64,000 nucleotides of DNA from Bacteroidales bacterium (lineage in GTDB: Bacteria; Bacteroidota; Bacteroidia; Bacteroidales; UBA1402): positions 172,676 to 236,675 of the forward strand of contig JAFODP010000018.1 of the NCBI GenBank assembly GCA_017380635.1, read 5' to 3'. Every line of letters starts with the position of its first letter. Positions within the stretch are counted from its first letter, which is position 1. The notes below the pieces were generated by a model. It was not told the origin of the DNA, did not search any database, and saw only the letters and a list, made by a program, of their open reading frames with translations. The translations under genes were made by a program, and so were the position numbers. Shown here in pieces: positions 19,076-28,927 of this stretch.

Positions 19076-19105
19076 CAAAGGTAGTACTAATTTTCCAAAT
19101 ACAAA
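19076..19105 (-). promoter_or_regulatory. Promoter of rpsO
   Basis: On the minus strand, TTTG (19105-19102) and the exact -7 box TACCTTTG (19083-19076) are 18 bases apart. They lie just beyond the end of the helicase gene. Confidence 0.7.
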
Positions 19106-19112
19106 AGTCTTT

Positions 19113-21020
19113 TTAGTATTTTCCCTTGGCAGACTTCGCTTTAGCTTTCTTTTTATCTTTAAAAGACTCCTTATATTTAGGTTTGGCGGCAGCACTTTTT
19201 TCGATGCCGCGGTCGCTGCGCTTGGCAGCACGATCGGGATATTTGGCAGAAGCACGGTCGGCAGTTTTGGCAAAATGGCGTTCGGTGGCAGCAGCATCGT
19301 ATCGAGGAGCGCCTTCGCGCGAGCGGCCACGCTTCGCGCGAAGCTTACCGCCACTTCCTTCTTCCTTCTCGCGTTGCGCGCGCATTATCTGTTCTTCGCT
19401 GGCAAATTCCACCCGCACATCACGACCCAGATAACGCAGTGAGCGCAAAGCTTTCAGCACTTTTTTGGCACTCTTTTCATCCACATCGAAAAGCGTGTAG
19501 CGACGGAACAAATCGATGCGACCCACTTCCACGCGGCCTTCCACATTGGCATTGAGCAATTCCAGCAGATTCTTCGGCAGCAAACCGTCAATTTTTCCCA
19601 TACCGATATAAATCTTAGAGAAACCTTCTTCGGTGCTGATATGCTGCGATTTTCCGCCTTTCGATTCTTCCTGCTTCTTGCTGGCCTTTTCTTCGATGGT
19701 TTCAATATCTTCATTATCTTGATAATATTCGATAAGACGACTGAACTCCAAAGAAACCAATCGTTTAATCAAATCTTCCTTATCGAGCCAATCAAGTTTG
19801 CGATACACCGAAGGCAATACATCGGCAATTTCCACTTCGTTCACCTCCACCTTTTCCAGACGCGACATCAGGTTGAAAATCTGCTTGTTGCAGATTTCTT
19901 TACCGGTAGGCATCTTGCAAGGCTCGAAAGTTTTGTTGATAATACGCTCGATGGCACGAATCTTGTGTTTTTCGCGCAAGTTGATGATAGCGATAGAAAT
20001 ACCTGTTTTTCCGGCACGTCCGGTACGACCACTGCGATGCGTGTAGGCTTCCACTTCGTCGGGCAAAGTAAAATTGATGACGTGCGTCAAATCGTTCACA
20101 TCGATACCACGGGCAGCTACATCGGTAGCCACCAACAATTTGACATTATGCACTCGGAAACGCTGCATCACATAGTCGCGCTGCGCTTGCGAAAGGTCGC
20201 CATGAAGCGCATCGGCACTATAGCCATCGTGAATCAGTTTGTCGGCAATTTCCTGGGTTTCCAGTTTGGTTCGACAGAAAACAATACCATAGATATTCGG
20301 ATAAAAATCCACGATACGCTTCAAGGTCTGATATTTATCTTTGGCATGAACCATATAATACAAATGGCGCACGCTGGCAGTACTTTCGTTACGATTGCCA
20401 ATGGTGATTTCGTGCGGATCGCGCATATATTTCCGCGCAATTTTCGCGATTTCATCGGGCATAGTAGCCGAGAACAACAAAGTGTTTCTATTTTCGGGCA
20501 CCGCTTCCAGAATAGCATCGATACTTTCCGAGAAACCCATATTGAGCATTTCGTCGGCTTCGTCCAAGATAACATTCTGCACGGCAGACAAATCGGCCAC
20601 GCCACGGTTCATCAGGTCGAGCAAACGACCAGGCGTTGCCACAATGATATGCACCCCGCGACGCAAACCGCGAATCTGCGTTTCGATGCTCGAGCCACCA
20701 TACACAGGCAGCACATACAAGCCATCGATATATTTGGCATAATCTTTCAAGTCGTCGGATATCTGCAGACAAAGTTCGCGCGTCGGGCTCAGAATCAAAG
20801 CCTGCGGATACACTCTTTTCGTATCGATTTTCTGCAGAATAGGCAAACCGAAAGCCGCCGTTTTTCCGGTTCCCGTTTGCGCAAGCGCCACCACATCATT
20901 GTCTTCGCCCAAGAGATAGGGAATAACTTCCTCTTGTACGGGCATCGGATTCTCGTAACCCAATTCGGCAATAGCCTTTAACAAATTGGCCTGTAAACCA
21001 AGTTCTTCAAATGTTTTCAT
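19113..21020 (-). CDS. DEAD-box RNA helicase with basic tail
   Basis: ATP-dependent RNA helicase of the DeaD/CsdA type, likely acting in ribosome assembly and RNA turnover. The 635-residue protein has the Q motif region (about 3-30), Walker A AQTGTGKT (47-54), PTREL (79-83), DEAD (153-156), SAT (184-186), and the second RecA domain with a VATDVAARGID motif and HRSGRTGRAGKTG. A DbpA-type RNA-binding domain follows (about 460-540). The last 90 residues are low-complexity, rich in Lys, Arg, Ala and Ser, and probably bind RNA non-specifically. The start codon overlaps the stop of the upstream M16 peptidase by one base, so it ends the dapB-lepB-wbqC-M16 operon. Confidence 0.95.
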   Translation of the reverse strand: MKTFEELGLQANLLKAIAELGYENPMPVQEEVIPYLLGEDNDVVALAQTGTGKTAAFGLPILQKIDTKRVYPQALILSPTRELCLQISDDLKDYAKYIDGLYVLPVYGGSSIETQIRGLRRGVHIIVATPGRLLDLMNRGVADLSAVQNVILDEADEMLNMGFSESIDAILEAVPENRNTLLFSATMPDEIAKIARKYMRDPHEITIGNRNESTASVRHLYYMVHAKDKYQTLKRIVDFYPNIYGIVFCRTKLETQEIADKLIHDGYSADALHGDLSQAQRDYVMQRFRVHNVKLLVATDVAARGIDVNDLTHVINFTLPDEVEAYTHRSGRTGRAGKTGISIAIINLREKHKIRAIERIINKTFEPCKMPTGKEICNKQIFNLMSRLEKVEVNEVEIADVLPSVYRKLDWLDKEDLIKRLVSLEFSRLIEYYQDNEDIETIEEKASKKQEESKGGKSQHISTEEGFSKIYIGMGKIDGLLPKNLLELLNANVEGRVEVGRIDLFRRYTLFDVDEKSAKKVLKALRSLRYLGRDVRVEFASEEQIMRAQREKEEGSGGKLRAKRGRSREGAPRYDAAATERHFAKTADRASAKYPDRAAKRSDRGIEKSAAAKPKYKESFKDKKKAKAKSAKGKY

Positions 21021-22258
21021 TATGATTCTCCGTAAACTAGCAAGGACATGGTGTCGGGATGGAACACTTCCTTGGCAACTTCTTGTAATTGTTTAGCACT
21101 CAGTGCTTCTATCTGATTCAAAACTTTTTCTACCGATTCAAAATAATCGAAATACAACAGGCTTTTTCCCATGCTCAAAGCTTGCGATTCCTTATTTTCA
21201 CTAGCGATGGCCAACTGTCCCTGCAACTGCTTCTTAGCCGCACGCAAACGAGCCTCGGTCAAAGGCGTTTCGCGCAAGCGTTTCAATTCTTTGTCAACGA
21301 TAGACAAACAGCGCTGCACATCCTTGTGGTCGCAACCGAAATAAATGGAAAACAAACCCGAATCGCTATAGGCATTCACCACCGATTCTACCGTATACAC
21401 CAAGCCTCTTTTTTCGCGCAAAGCATTGTTAAGCAGACTATTCATCCCCGGACCGCCCAAAATATTGTTCAAGAAAAACAAAGGCAAACGTTGCTCCGAA
21501 TACAGATGATAAGCCGCATTTCCATACAGCACATGTGCCTGATGCGTCTGACGATTAATACTTTCACGTACAGCCACTTGCATCTTCACTTGTTGGCGTT
21601 CCGACAGCACAGACGCAGCCGAAGTATCGGGAATTTCCTTCAGATATTTGTCGAGCAGACGCAGTTCCTGTTTTTCCGGCATGGACGACATCGAAAAGAA
21701 AACGATGCGATCGGTGGTGAAACAGCGTTGCATAAAATGCTGAAAATCGGCCGTTTTCATCGCACGAAGACAGTCTACATCGCCCAAGATATTGTAGCCG
21801 AAAGTTTGTCCGGGATAAAGTAATTTTTCGAAATCGTCGTAGATAAGTTCGGCGGGAGAATCTTCGTACACATTTATTTCGTCGAGCACCACTTCGCGTT
21901 CGCTCTCAATTTCGTGCTGCGGAAAAGTGCTGTGAAAGAGCATGTCGCACATCAGTTCCAGCGCTCGTCCGTAGTCTTTTTTCAGACAAATGGCGTAAAG
22001 AAAAATTTCTTCCTTGGTGGTATATGCATTGATTTCGCCGCCCACCGCGCCCATACGATCGAGAATCTGCCATGCCTTGCGATGCGTGGTTCCTTTGAAA
22101 AGCATGTGTTCGGTAAAATGAGCAATGCCCTGTTCGTAAGGCAATTCGTCGCGCGTGCCCGCTTTAATGGCAAAGCCGCAGCAACAAACTTCGCCCGCCG
22201 CGGGATGAAGTATCGCCCTAATACCGTTGGAAAATTGTAACACTCGCTCTTGCTTCAT
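21020..22258 (-). CDS. M16 family zinc peptidase (pitrilysin/processing-peptidase type)
   Basis: Zinc metallopeptidase of 412 residues. The inverted zinc motif HFTEH (47-51) gives His47, Glu50 and His51, and the downstream Glu ligand is expected in SEREVVLDEIN. The C-terminal M16_C domain follows (about 170-345). There is no signal peptide, so it is probably cytoplasmic. The start at 22258 was chosen because it aligns with the family N-terminus and lies seven bases after wbqC; the longer open frame upstream runs through wbqC in another frame. The substrate is unknown. Confidence 0.93.
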   Translation of the reverse strand: MKQERVLQFSNGIRAILHPAAGEVCCCGFAIKAGTRDELPYEQGIAHFTEHMLFKGTTHRKAWQILDRMGAVGGEINAYTTKEEIFLYAICLKKDYGRALELMCDMLFHSTFPQHEIESEREVVLDEINVYEDSPAELIYDDFEKLLYPGQTFGYNILGDVDCLRAMKTADFQHFMQRCFTTDRIVFFSMSSMPEKQELRLLDKYLKEIPDTSAASVLSERQQVKMQVAVRESINRQTHQAHVLYGNAAYHLYSEQRLPLFFLNNILGGPGMNSLLNNALREKRGLVYTVESVVNAYSDSGLFSIYFGCDHKDVQRCLSIVDKELKRLRETPLTEARLRAAKKQLQGQLAIASENKESQALSMGKSLLYFDYFESVEKVLNQIEALSAKQLQEVAKEVFHPDTMSLLVYGES

Positions 22259-22265
22259 ATCGTCG

Positions 22266-22991
22266 TTATTTCGTAGAGTTTGGAAAACTGTCGCCACCGG
22301 AAATACTGTCGCCACCGGGAAAACTGTCGCGCAAACATAAAATCGATTCAGGCCCCATATTGAAAAGCAAATCGACAATTGACATATCTGCCACAAAACC
22401 AAGCTGTTGCTCAAACACTTGCGTATATTTCTGCGAACGATAGCCCAAACTTTCGGGCAAATTTTTCTTCGGATGAATCGCTTCGCGCAAATCCAACACC
22501 TCGGCAAAATGGCGCAAATCATTCAAAGCAGCCTCGGCAGACGAAGCCGATAAGGTCGGCAACACAAAATCTTGCGTCAAAACAGTCTGCGGATGGAGGT
22601 CGATCAAATCGCAAATCGTTTGCTGCATCTGCGCGTTGAAATCGAACAGATACTTGATGTCTTGTTGCTGATAAAATGGCTTCAAATCGTCTTGGTAATA
22701 CTCAAAGAAAGGCGTCGAACGATAGGCCGCTTCCAGGCTAAGCCAATGCTGACGTTGCCACGGCTTGGAATAATCTATCTCTACTTTTCTGATATCCTGA
22801 TTGTTACAAGTTACAACAGGAACACTCAAATCCATCACGCCATTGGCCGCCACGATGCGACAACGATTGCGATAAGTTTGCTTGTGATAATGCTCGTGTT
22901 GCTCCACGAAAATTTGCGGAGCATGCATCAGACAGGCATAATAGGGAATCGGTGCCAAATACGCGGTAGAAAGCAAAACAGACTGAGTCAT
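22266..22991 (-). CDS. WbqC-like family protein
   Basis: Protein of 241 residues of the WbqC family (PF08889), found beside signal peptidase genes in Bacteroidota and in some glycan gene clusters; a transferase role has been suggested but the reaction is not established. Landmarks are the N-terminal STAYLAPIPYYACL, the EHYHKQTYRNRCRI segment and WLSLEAAYRSTPFFEYY. The last 17 residues (DSFPGGDSISGGDSFPN and after) are encoded by an 18-bp repeat and look like an added tail. It lies six bases after lepB. Confidence 0.88.
   Translation of the reverse strand: MTQSVLLSTAYLAPIPYYACLMHAPQIFVEQHEHYHKQTYRNRCRIVAANGVMDLSVPVVTCNNQDIRKVEIDYSKPWQRQHWLSLEAAYRSTPFFEYYQDDLKPFYQQQDIKYLFDFNAQMQQTICDLIDLHPQTVLTQDFVLPTLSASSAEAALNDLRHFAEVLDLREAIHPKKNLPESLGYRSQKYTQVFEQQLGFVADMSIVDLLFNMGPESILCLRDSFPGGDSISGGDSFPNSTK
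22282..22328. repeat. 18-bp tandem repeat at the 3' end of the WbqC gene
   Basis: Two full copies (22293-22310, 22311-22328) and a partial copy (22282-22292) of GCCACCGGRAAWACTGTC. They are in frame and encode a repeated D-S-x-x-G-G in the minus-strand protein. Confidence 0.9.
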
Positions 22992-22997
22992 AAGAAT

Positions 22998-24434
22998 TTA
23001 TCGAGCAGCTTTAAAGAAACGGTTCCAACGGATTTTACCCTGTCCCCAAGCCTTATCCTTATTCAATGACAACCAAACGAATTCGGGACGTCCAACAATG
23101 TGATCTTCAGGCACAAAGCCCCAAGCTCGCGAGTCGGCCGAGTTATGACGGTTGTCGCCCATCATCCAATAATAATCCATCTCAAAGGTATAATTGTCGG
23201 CGGGCTGTCCGTCCAAAAAATATTGTCCATCGCGCTTTTGCAAATCGTGGCCTTCGTATACGCGAATGGCGCGTCCGTAAAGGATTTCGTTGGTTTCGTT
23301 CAATTCGATGCTGGCGCCTTTGGCAGGAATCCAAAGCGGACCATAATTATCGCGCGTCCAAGTGTTAGAAGCGTGCAAGGGGAAGATGGTGCCACCCAAT
23401 TCGTAAGGACCAAGCAGCGCAGGTTCGATTTTTACTGCGTTGATATTCGGAGCCTTACGCACTTTAGCAATCACTTCGCGCGTAGCGGGGAAATGATATA
23501 CGGGCAACTGCTTTCCTTCGGCCGAGGGCTGAAATCCCATCATTTGAGCCAAGACATTATTATCGGAAAGCATCAAGCGATCTTCCTTGCTGATGCCCCA
23601 GTCTTCGAATTGACGCTCAGAGATATAGCCACCTTTGGTCTGCACGAAATAATTATATTGCACACCAGGCTCGTCTTCCAGCTTAGCACCATTCACATAC
23701 AACTGATTATCAATAATTTGCAAACTATCGCCAGGCAAACCCACGCAACGCTTCACGTAATTTTCACGTCTATCCACCGGACGCCAAACAATCTCGCCGA
23801 AAACTTGCGGCTGGCTGCGTACAAAATCGGCAGCTTGGCTGTAAGTGATGTCGCGTTCCTGCGCAATCTGATAGCAAATAGTGTAATAATCAGGATTTTG
23901 CATTTTCAAAGCTACGGTATCGCCTGTCGGGAAATTGAATACCACGATATCTTTGCGCTCAATCTGACCCAAACCGGCCACACGTTTATAGGGCCATTGC
24001 GGTTTTTCGAAATAAGATTTACCGCCCACGATGGGCATAGTATGCTGAGCCAGAGGAAAATGCAAAGGAGTCATTGGCATGCGCGGACCGTAAGCGGCTT
24101 TGTTTACCACCAAAAAATCGCCCACCAAAAGGGTCTTTTCCAAGGACGAAGAGGGAATCTGATAATTCTGGAAAAGCAAGATGAACACGAAATACACGGC
24201 CACCAAAGCAAATACGATGGCATCGACCCAATCCATAAGCGTGCGCCAGAATGAATTTTTCCAGTTGCGCCAGAAAAACCAAGGCAAAAATTTCGTGATA
24301 TAAAGGTCGAACACAAAAGGCACAGGCAACAAAAACCAGGCGCTGCGCGTCCAAATGGCTACCAGTACAAAAATCAACGCCCAGACAACAAAACTGATCC
24401 AGCGGCGCAAACTTGCTTTCAATCGTTCTTTCAT
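22998..24434 (-). CDS. lepB: Signal peptidase I
   Basis: Removes signal peptides from exported proteins at the inner membrane. It has 478 residues, larger than the E. coli enzyme but normal for Bacteroidota. Membrane segments lie at about 11-55 and 68-90. The catalytic Ser97 is in QIPSSSLEKT (93-101) and the catalytic Lys228 in NYVKRCVGLPGD. The C-terminal box GDNRHNSADSR is present. A large periplasmic insert between the boxes is also usual here. It lies 22 bases after dapB. Confidence 0.96.
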   Translation of the reverse strand: MKERLKASLRRWISFVVWALIFVLVAIWTRSAWFLLPVPFVFDLYITKFLPWFFWRNWKNSFWRTLMDWVDAIVFALVAVYFVFILLFQNYQIPSSSLEKTLLVGDFLVVNKAAYGPRMPMTPLHFPLAQHTMPIVGGKSYFEKPQWPYKRVAGLGQIERKDIVVFNFPTGDTVALKMQNPDYYTICYQIAQERDITYSQAADFVRSQPQVFGEIVWRPVDRRENYVKRCVGLPGDSLQIIDNQLYVNGAKLEDEPGVQYNYFVQTKGGYISERQFEDWGISKEDRLMLSDNNVLAQMMGFQPSAEGKQLPVYHFPATREVIAKVRKAPNINAVKIEPALLGPYELGGTIFPLHASNTWTRDNYGPLWIPAKGASIELNETNEILYGRAIRVYEGHDLQKRDGQYFLDGQPADNYTFEMDYYWMMGDNRHNSADSRAWGFVPEDHIVGRPEFVWLSLNKDKAWGQGKIRWNRFFKAAR

Positions 24435-24456
24435 AAGATGTGTATTATGGTGTTTT

Positions 24457-25173
24457 TCAGAATCCCAACATATCGCTCATGCCGAGCAAGCCTTTTTTAC
24501 CAAGCGTAAATTCAGCTGCAAGAACGGCGCCATAAGCCAAGCAAGAACGACTCTTTACATTGTGCGAAATACTGATGGTATCGACGGGAGAATCGTAGAC
24601 AACTTCGTGATAACCGGGCTCTGCGCCAATACGTTCCGACACAATGCCGATGGTAGAAGCCTCGTCGGTAGCCTCGTTGATCCACTTGTCTTTGCGGTCG
24701 ATGCGTGCGAGAATATCTTCGGCAATGGTGATAGCCGTACCGCTGGGAGCATCAAGTTTCTGCGTATGATGAATTTCCTTCATCTTGATGTCGTATTGTC
24801 CGAAGGCATTCATCTTTTCGGCCAGATATTTGTTGAGCGCAAAAAAGAGATTCATGCCCAAGCTGTAGTTGGAAGCATAGAAGAAAGTCTGACCGCCTTG
24901 CTCGCAAGCCTGACGGATTTCGGGCATTTTTTCCAACCAGCCTGTACTGCCCGACACCACGGGAAGCCCCGCGGCAAAGCATTTCTGATAATTGGCGAAA
25001 GCCGTAGAAGGTCCGGTAAATTCAATAGCGATATCGGCACTCTTAAAGGCTTCGCTGTCGAACAAATGTTGGGTATCTATATCGATGGTACAAACCACTT
25101 CGTGACCTCTTTCCAAGGCAATTCTCTCAATTTCATGGCCCATTTTGCCATAACCAATCAATGCAATTTTCAT
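24457..25173 (-). CDS. dapB: 4-hydroxy-tetrahydrodipicolinate reductase
   Basis: Second committed step towards lysine and meso-diaminopimelate, using NAD(P)H. The start at 25173 gives the Rossmann motif IGYGKMG (6-12) right after the N-terminus, and 238 residues. The catalytic motif HHTQKLDAPSGTA is present, with the second His and the Lys as the expected acid/base residues. This is the short bacterial form typical of Bacteroidota. It is the first gene of the dapB-lepB-wbqC-M16-helicase run, with a -7 box TAACTTTG (25208-25201) 28 bases upstream. Confidence 0.96.
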   Translation of the reverse strand: MKIALIGYGKMGHEIERIALERGHEVVCTIDIDTQHLFDSEAFKSADIAIEFTGPSTAFANYQKCFAAGLPVVSGSTGWLEKMPEIRQACEQGGQTFFYASNYSLGMNLFFALNKYLAEKMNAFGQYDIKMKEIHHTQKLDAPSGTAITIAEDILARIDRKDKWINEATDEASTIGIVSERIGAEPGYHEVVYDSPVDTISISHNVKSRSCLAYGAVLAAEFTLGKKGLLGMSDMLGF

Positions 25174-25200
25174 CGTTTTCGCTTTTACAAAAAATTCGTG

Positions 25201-25208
25201 CAAAGTTA
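25201..25208 (-). promoter_or_regulatory. -7 box of the dapB operon
   Basis: TAACTTTG on the minus strand matches TAnnTTTG exactly, in the short divergent region between dapB and the Big_5 lipoprotein gene. Confidence 0.6.
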
Positions 25209-25274
25209 GGAAATTCCCTTTTATATAAAGGAAGTTTTCACGAAATTTGCAGCTCATTTTGTTAGTATCCGCAT

Positions 25275-27437
25275 ATGTCATTCTCGAAAATAACCCGCAT
25301 AAGTATCTTGTTGATGTTCTTGGGCATAGCAGGTTGCGCCAGCATCGGTACGCCGCAAGGTGGTCCCAAAGACGAAACGCCGCCTGTTTTGGTGAAAAGC
25401 AAGCCCGTTGCCAACGCCACGCAGTGGAAGAAAAAGAAAATCGAGATCGAGTTTGACGAATTGGTAAGCGTGCAAAGCGCCAACGAAAAAGTGGTGATTT
25501 CGCCGCCACAGAAAAAGCCCGCCATCGTGAGCGGCATCATGAACACCGTGCGCGTGGAATTGCAGGACAGCCTTTTGCCCAACACTACCTACACCATCGA
25601 TTTTTCCGACGCCATCGTCGATTATAACGAAAGCAACCCTTACGGACAATATAGTTTCGCCTTCTCCACCGGCGACAGCATCGACAGTCTTTGTGTATCG
25701 GGACATGTGCTGGATGCCGCCACACTGAGTCCGAAAAGTGGCATCATTGTGGGCGCACACGCCAATTTGCACGACAGTGCTTTCCAGAAAGAAAAATTCC
25801 TGCGCATCGCCAAAACCGACGACAAAGGTCATTTTGTGCTGCGCGGCATGAAACATATTCCCTATCACATTTTTGCCTTGGGCGATCAGAACCGCGATTA
25901 CATGTTCGATCAAAAAGGCGAAGGCATTGCTTTCCTCGATAGCGCCGTACATCTTTGGACGGAAATCTGCCAGCAACCCGATACGCTTTGGCAACCCATG
26001 GCCAAGGGCGACACCACCAGAAAAGTGGACACCATCGTTATGCGTGATATCACTTGCTTCAAGCCCGATAGCCTGCTGCTGATGTATTTCAACGAAGATT
26101 TCGGCCGTCAGTATTTGGCAAAAAGTGAACGCAAGGAAGCCAACAAAATCGTGCTTTACTTCGGATTCAAAGCCGACACCTTGCCTTCGCTGCAGTTGCT
26201 GGTAGCCGATAGCATTGAGCATCAAGACGATTGGTATGTTTTGGAAGACAATCCCACCCACGACACGCTGACGTATTGGATCAAAGATTCGAGCCTTATC
26301 AAGTTGGATACCATCGCTTTGCGCGTTGATTATCTGAAGACCGATTCCAACGATTTGCTCAGTCCTACCTGCGACACCTTGCAAGTGGTTTTCAAAAAAG
26401 AGAAGGCCAAATCGGGTAAGAAGAACGCACAAGACAACAAACGCAACAACCGTCGTGGTCGCAAGAACGAGAAAGATATCGAGCAGAAGAACGATACCAT
26501 TTTCCGCACCGACACCATCGTTACACCACTCTACGACGCCATCACCGAAGCCAACGACAGCTTGTTTGCCTTGCTGAGCAGCCGCATCGAGCGCGAAGCC
26601 TTGAACGACAGCCTCGCAAACTCGCTCACAAAAGACAGCATCATCGTGCTCAACGACAGCATCTTTGCCAAGAACGACACTATTTTTGTCTGGTTGAAGA
26701 ATGACACTGTTTTCAAGCACGATACCATATTACCTCCGGCCAAGAAGCCCGAAGTGAAACATTTCAAGCTGACGGCCAAACTCGGCAGCGACATTCACGT
26801 CTACGCCGTGCCCACTTTCACTTGGGAATATCCCGTGGCGCACGATTCCATCGAAGCCTGGCATCTGTATCAGAAAGTAGATACTACTTGGAAAGAGTTG
26901 CACAATTTCGATTTGGAGCAAGACCTTTACAACCCGCGTATGCTGCATTTCTATGGCGATTGGGATTACGAAGAAAGCTATAAAATCGAACTCGATTCGG
27001 GCGCATATCGCTGCATTTACGATTCTATCACCAATAATAAGTTCAGCCAGGAATTCAAAGTCAAGGCCGAAAAAGATTATTCACGCTTGACGGTGAACAT
27101 CATTGGTTTGGAAGCTTCGCAGACGGCATTTGTAGAAGTGCTGAACAGCAACGACAAAGTGATACATCAAGAGCCCGTCATCGATGGCGTGGCCGACTGC
27201 CTGAACATGCCCGCCACCGACGTTTACCTGCGCCTCATCATCGACACGAACGACGACTTCCTCTGGACCACAGGCGCTTACGAAGAAAAGCGTCAGCCCG
27301 AGCAGGTATTCTACCTGAACAAGAAACTGACGCTTAAAGCTAATTGGGAAATCCAGGAGACCTGGAATATTCGAGAACTTCCTTTCGAAAATCAGAAGCC
27401 CAAAGAACTCATCAAGAAAGAGGACAAGAAGCGCTAA
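25275..27437 (+). CDS. Lipoprotein with N-terminal Ig-like (Big_5) domain
   Basis: Outer-surface or periplasmic lipoprotein of 720 residues, conserved in Bacteroidota with unknown function. The lipobox is GIAGC with Cys21. A Big_5/SbsA-like Ig domain follows at about 35-125 (start TPPVLVKSKP, end YSFAFSTGD), then a carboxypeptidase-regulatory-like region (about 135-200). A basic low-complexity stretch (about 375-400, KSGKKNAQDNKRNN) and a long region with repeated N-D-S/T-I/L-F elements (about 415-490) come next, ending in an uncharacterised C-terminal half. It converges on cysS with five bases between the stops. No enzymatic motif is seen. Confidence 0.85.
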   Translation: MSFSKITRISILLMFLGIAGCASIGTPQGGPKDETPPVLVKSKPVANATQWKKKKIEIEFDELVSVQSANEKVVISPPQKKPAIVSGIMNTVRVELQDSLLPNTTYTIDFSDAIVDYNESNPYGQYSFAFSTGDSIDSLCVSGHVLDAATLSPKSGIIVGAHANLHDSAFQKEKFLRIAKTDDKGHFVLRGMKHIPYHIFALGDQNRDYMFDQKGEGIAFLDSAVHLWTEICQQPDTLWQPMAKGDTTRKVDTIVMRDITCFKPDSLLLMYFNEDFGRQYLAKSERKEANKIVLYFGFKADTLPSLQLLVADSIEHQDDWYVLEDNPTHDTLTYWIKDSSLIKLDTIALRVDYLKTDSNDLLSPTCDTLQVVFKKEKAKSGKKNAQDNKRNNRRGRKNEKDIEQKNDTIFRTDTIVTPLYDAITEANDSLFALLSSRIEREALNDSLANSLTKDSIIVLNDSIFAKNDTIFVWLKNDTVFKHDTILPPAKKPEVKHFKLTAKLGSDIHVYAVPTFTWEYPVAHDSIEAWHLYQKVDTTWKELHNFDLEQDLYNPRMLHFYGDWDYEESYKIELDSGAYRCIYDSITNNKFSQEFKVKAEKDYSRLTVNIIGLEASQTAFVEVLNSNDKVIHQEPVIDGVADCLNMPATDVYLRLIIDTNDDFLWTTGAYEEKRQPEQVFYLNKKLTLKANWEIQETWNIRELPFENQKPKELIKKEDKKR

Positions 27438-27442
27438 GCCGC

Positions 27443-28927
27443 TTAAATCTTCCACTCGAAGCCGTCTTTGCGGTCTTTAATTTCAAAACCGAGCGCGGTG
27501 AGTGAATTGCGGATTTCGTCGGCCTTGGCCCAATCTTTGTTGGCTTTGGCTTCCATTCTCATATTGAGCAACATATCTACCACCGCCTGGAAAGCTGCTT
27601 CTTTCTTGGGATTTTCGCCTTGTGCCGCTCCCGACACGCGCAAGCCCATGATATTTTCCACGAACAATTTGAAAACCTCTTTCAGTTCGGCCAAATCTTC
27701 GGCTGAAATCGTTGCCTTGCCATCGTACACAGAGTTGATGAAACGTCCGGCATCGAAAAGATGCGAAATCACGATGGGCGTATTCAAGTCGTCGTTCATG
27801 GCATCGAAGCAACGCTGACGCAAAGTTTTGATATCGTCCGAAGAAGAATTTGCCGAAGGCTGCAACATTTGCAGACGCTTGTAGGAATCCATCAATCTTT
27901 CCAAACCTTTTTCCGACGATTGCAAAGCTTCGTTGCTGAAATCCACCGTGCTGCGATAATGCGCCTGCAAGATGAAGAAACGAATAGTCATGGCTGAATA
28001 AGCCTGCGTCAAAAGAGGATGTTCGCCTTTGAAGAATTGGTCGAGCGTAATGAAATTGCCAAGCGACTTACCCATCTTCTGTCCGTTGATGGTAATCATA
28101 TTGTTGTGCATCCAGTAATGAACCATATCCTTGCCCTGCGAAGCCGTGGCCTGCGCAATTTCGCATTCATGATGCGGGAAAACAAGGTCCATACCGCCAC
28201 CATGAATATCAAAGCTTTCGCCTAAGTATTTCTTACCCATGGCAGTACATTCGCAGTGCCATCCGGGAAAACCATTGCTCCAAGGCGAAGGCCAACGCAT
28301 GATATGTTCGGGCTGAGCTTTTTTCCACAAAGCAAAATCCACCGGATTGCGTTTTTCCGACTGACCATCCAAATTGTCACGACTGGTATTGATAACGTCG
28401 TCGAGGTTGCGGCCGGAAAGCTTACCGTAATGATATTGCTGGTTGTATTTTACCACGTCGAAATACACCGAACCTTCGCTTTCGTAAGCAAAACCATTGT
28501 CGAGAATATCTTTCACCAACTGAATCTGTTCGATGATGTGACCCGAAGCGTGCGGCTCGATGCTGGGAGGCAAAACATTCAATGCTTCCATAGCCTGATG
28601 ATAACGATTCAAGTAATACTGAACCACTTCCATAGGCTCCAGCTGTTCCAGACGCGCTTTTTTGGCAATCTTGTCTTCGCCTTCGTCGGCATCGTGTTCC
28701 AAATGGCCCACGTCGGTAATATTGCGCACATATCGCACTTTGTAACCGATTTCCTGCAGATAACGGAACAAAATATCGAAAGTAATAGCCGGACGAGCGT
28801 GACCCAAATGGGCATCACCATACACCGTCGGACCGCAGACATACATGCCCACATGATTTTCGTGCAAAGGCTTGAACAGTTCCTTGCTACGCGTTAAAGT
28901 ATTGTAGATAAGCAAATTCTGTTTCAT
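27443..28927 (-). CDS. cysS: Cysteinyl-tRNA synthetase
   Basis: Class I aminoacyl-tRNA synthetase charging tRNA-Cys. It has 494 residues. The zinc-ligand Cys31 (YVCGPTVY) and the HIGH-type HLGH (40-43) are present; further zinc ligands are expected in the HCECTAMG and [10 protein letters not shown] segments, and the KMSKS-type KMGKS lies near residue 285. The anticodon-binding helical domain forms the C-terminus. It overlaps the upstream GH3-like gene by four bases (ATGA), so the two are co-translated. Confidence 0.98.
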   Translation of the reverse strand: MKQNLLIYNTLTRSKELFKPLHENHVGMYVCGPTVYGDAHLGHARPAITFDILFRYLQEIGYKVRYVRNITDVGHLEHDADEGEDKIAKKARLEQLEPMEVVQYYLNRYHQAMEALNVLPPSIEPHASGHIIEQIQLVKDILDNGFAYESEGSVYFDVVKYNQQYHYGKLSGRNLDDVINTSRDNLDGQSEKRNPVDFALWKKAQPEHIMRWPSPWSNGFPGWHCECTAMGKKYLGESFDIHGGGMDLVFPHHECEIAQATASQGKDMVHYWMHNNMITINGQKMGKSLGNFITLDQFFKGEHPLLTQAYSAMTIRFFILQAHYRSTVDFSNEALQSSEKGLERLMDSYKRLQMLQPSANSSSDDIKTLRQRCFDAMNDDLNTPIVISHLFDAGRFINSVYDGKATISAEDLAELKEVFKLFVENIMGLRVSGAAQGENPKKEAAFQAVVDMLLNMRMEAKANKDWAKADEIRNSLTALGFEIKDRKDGFEWKI

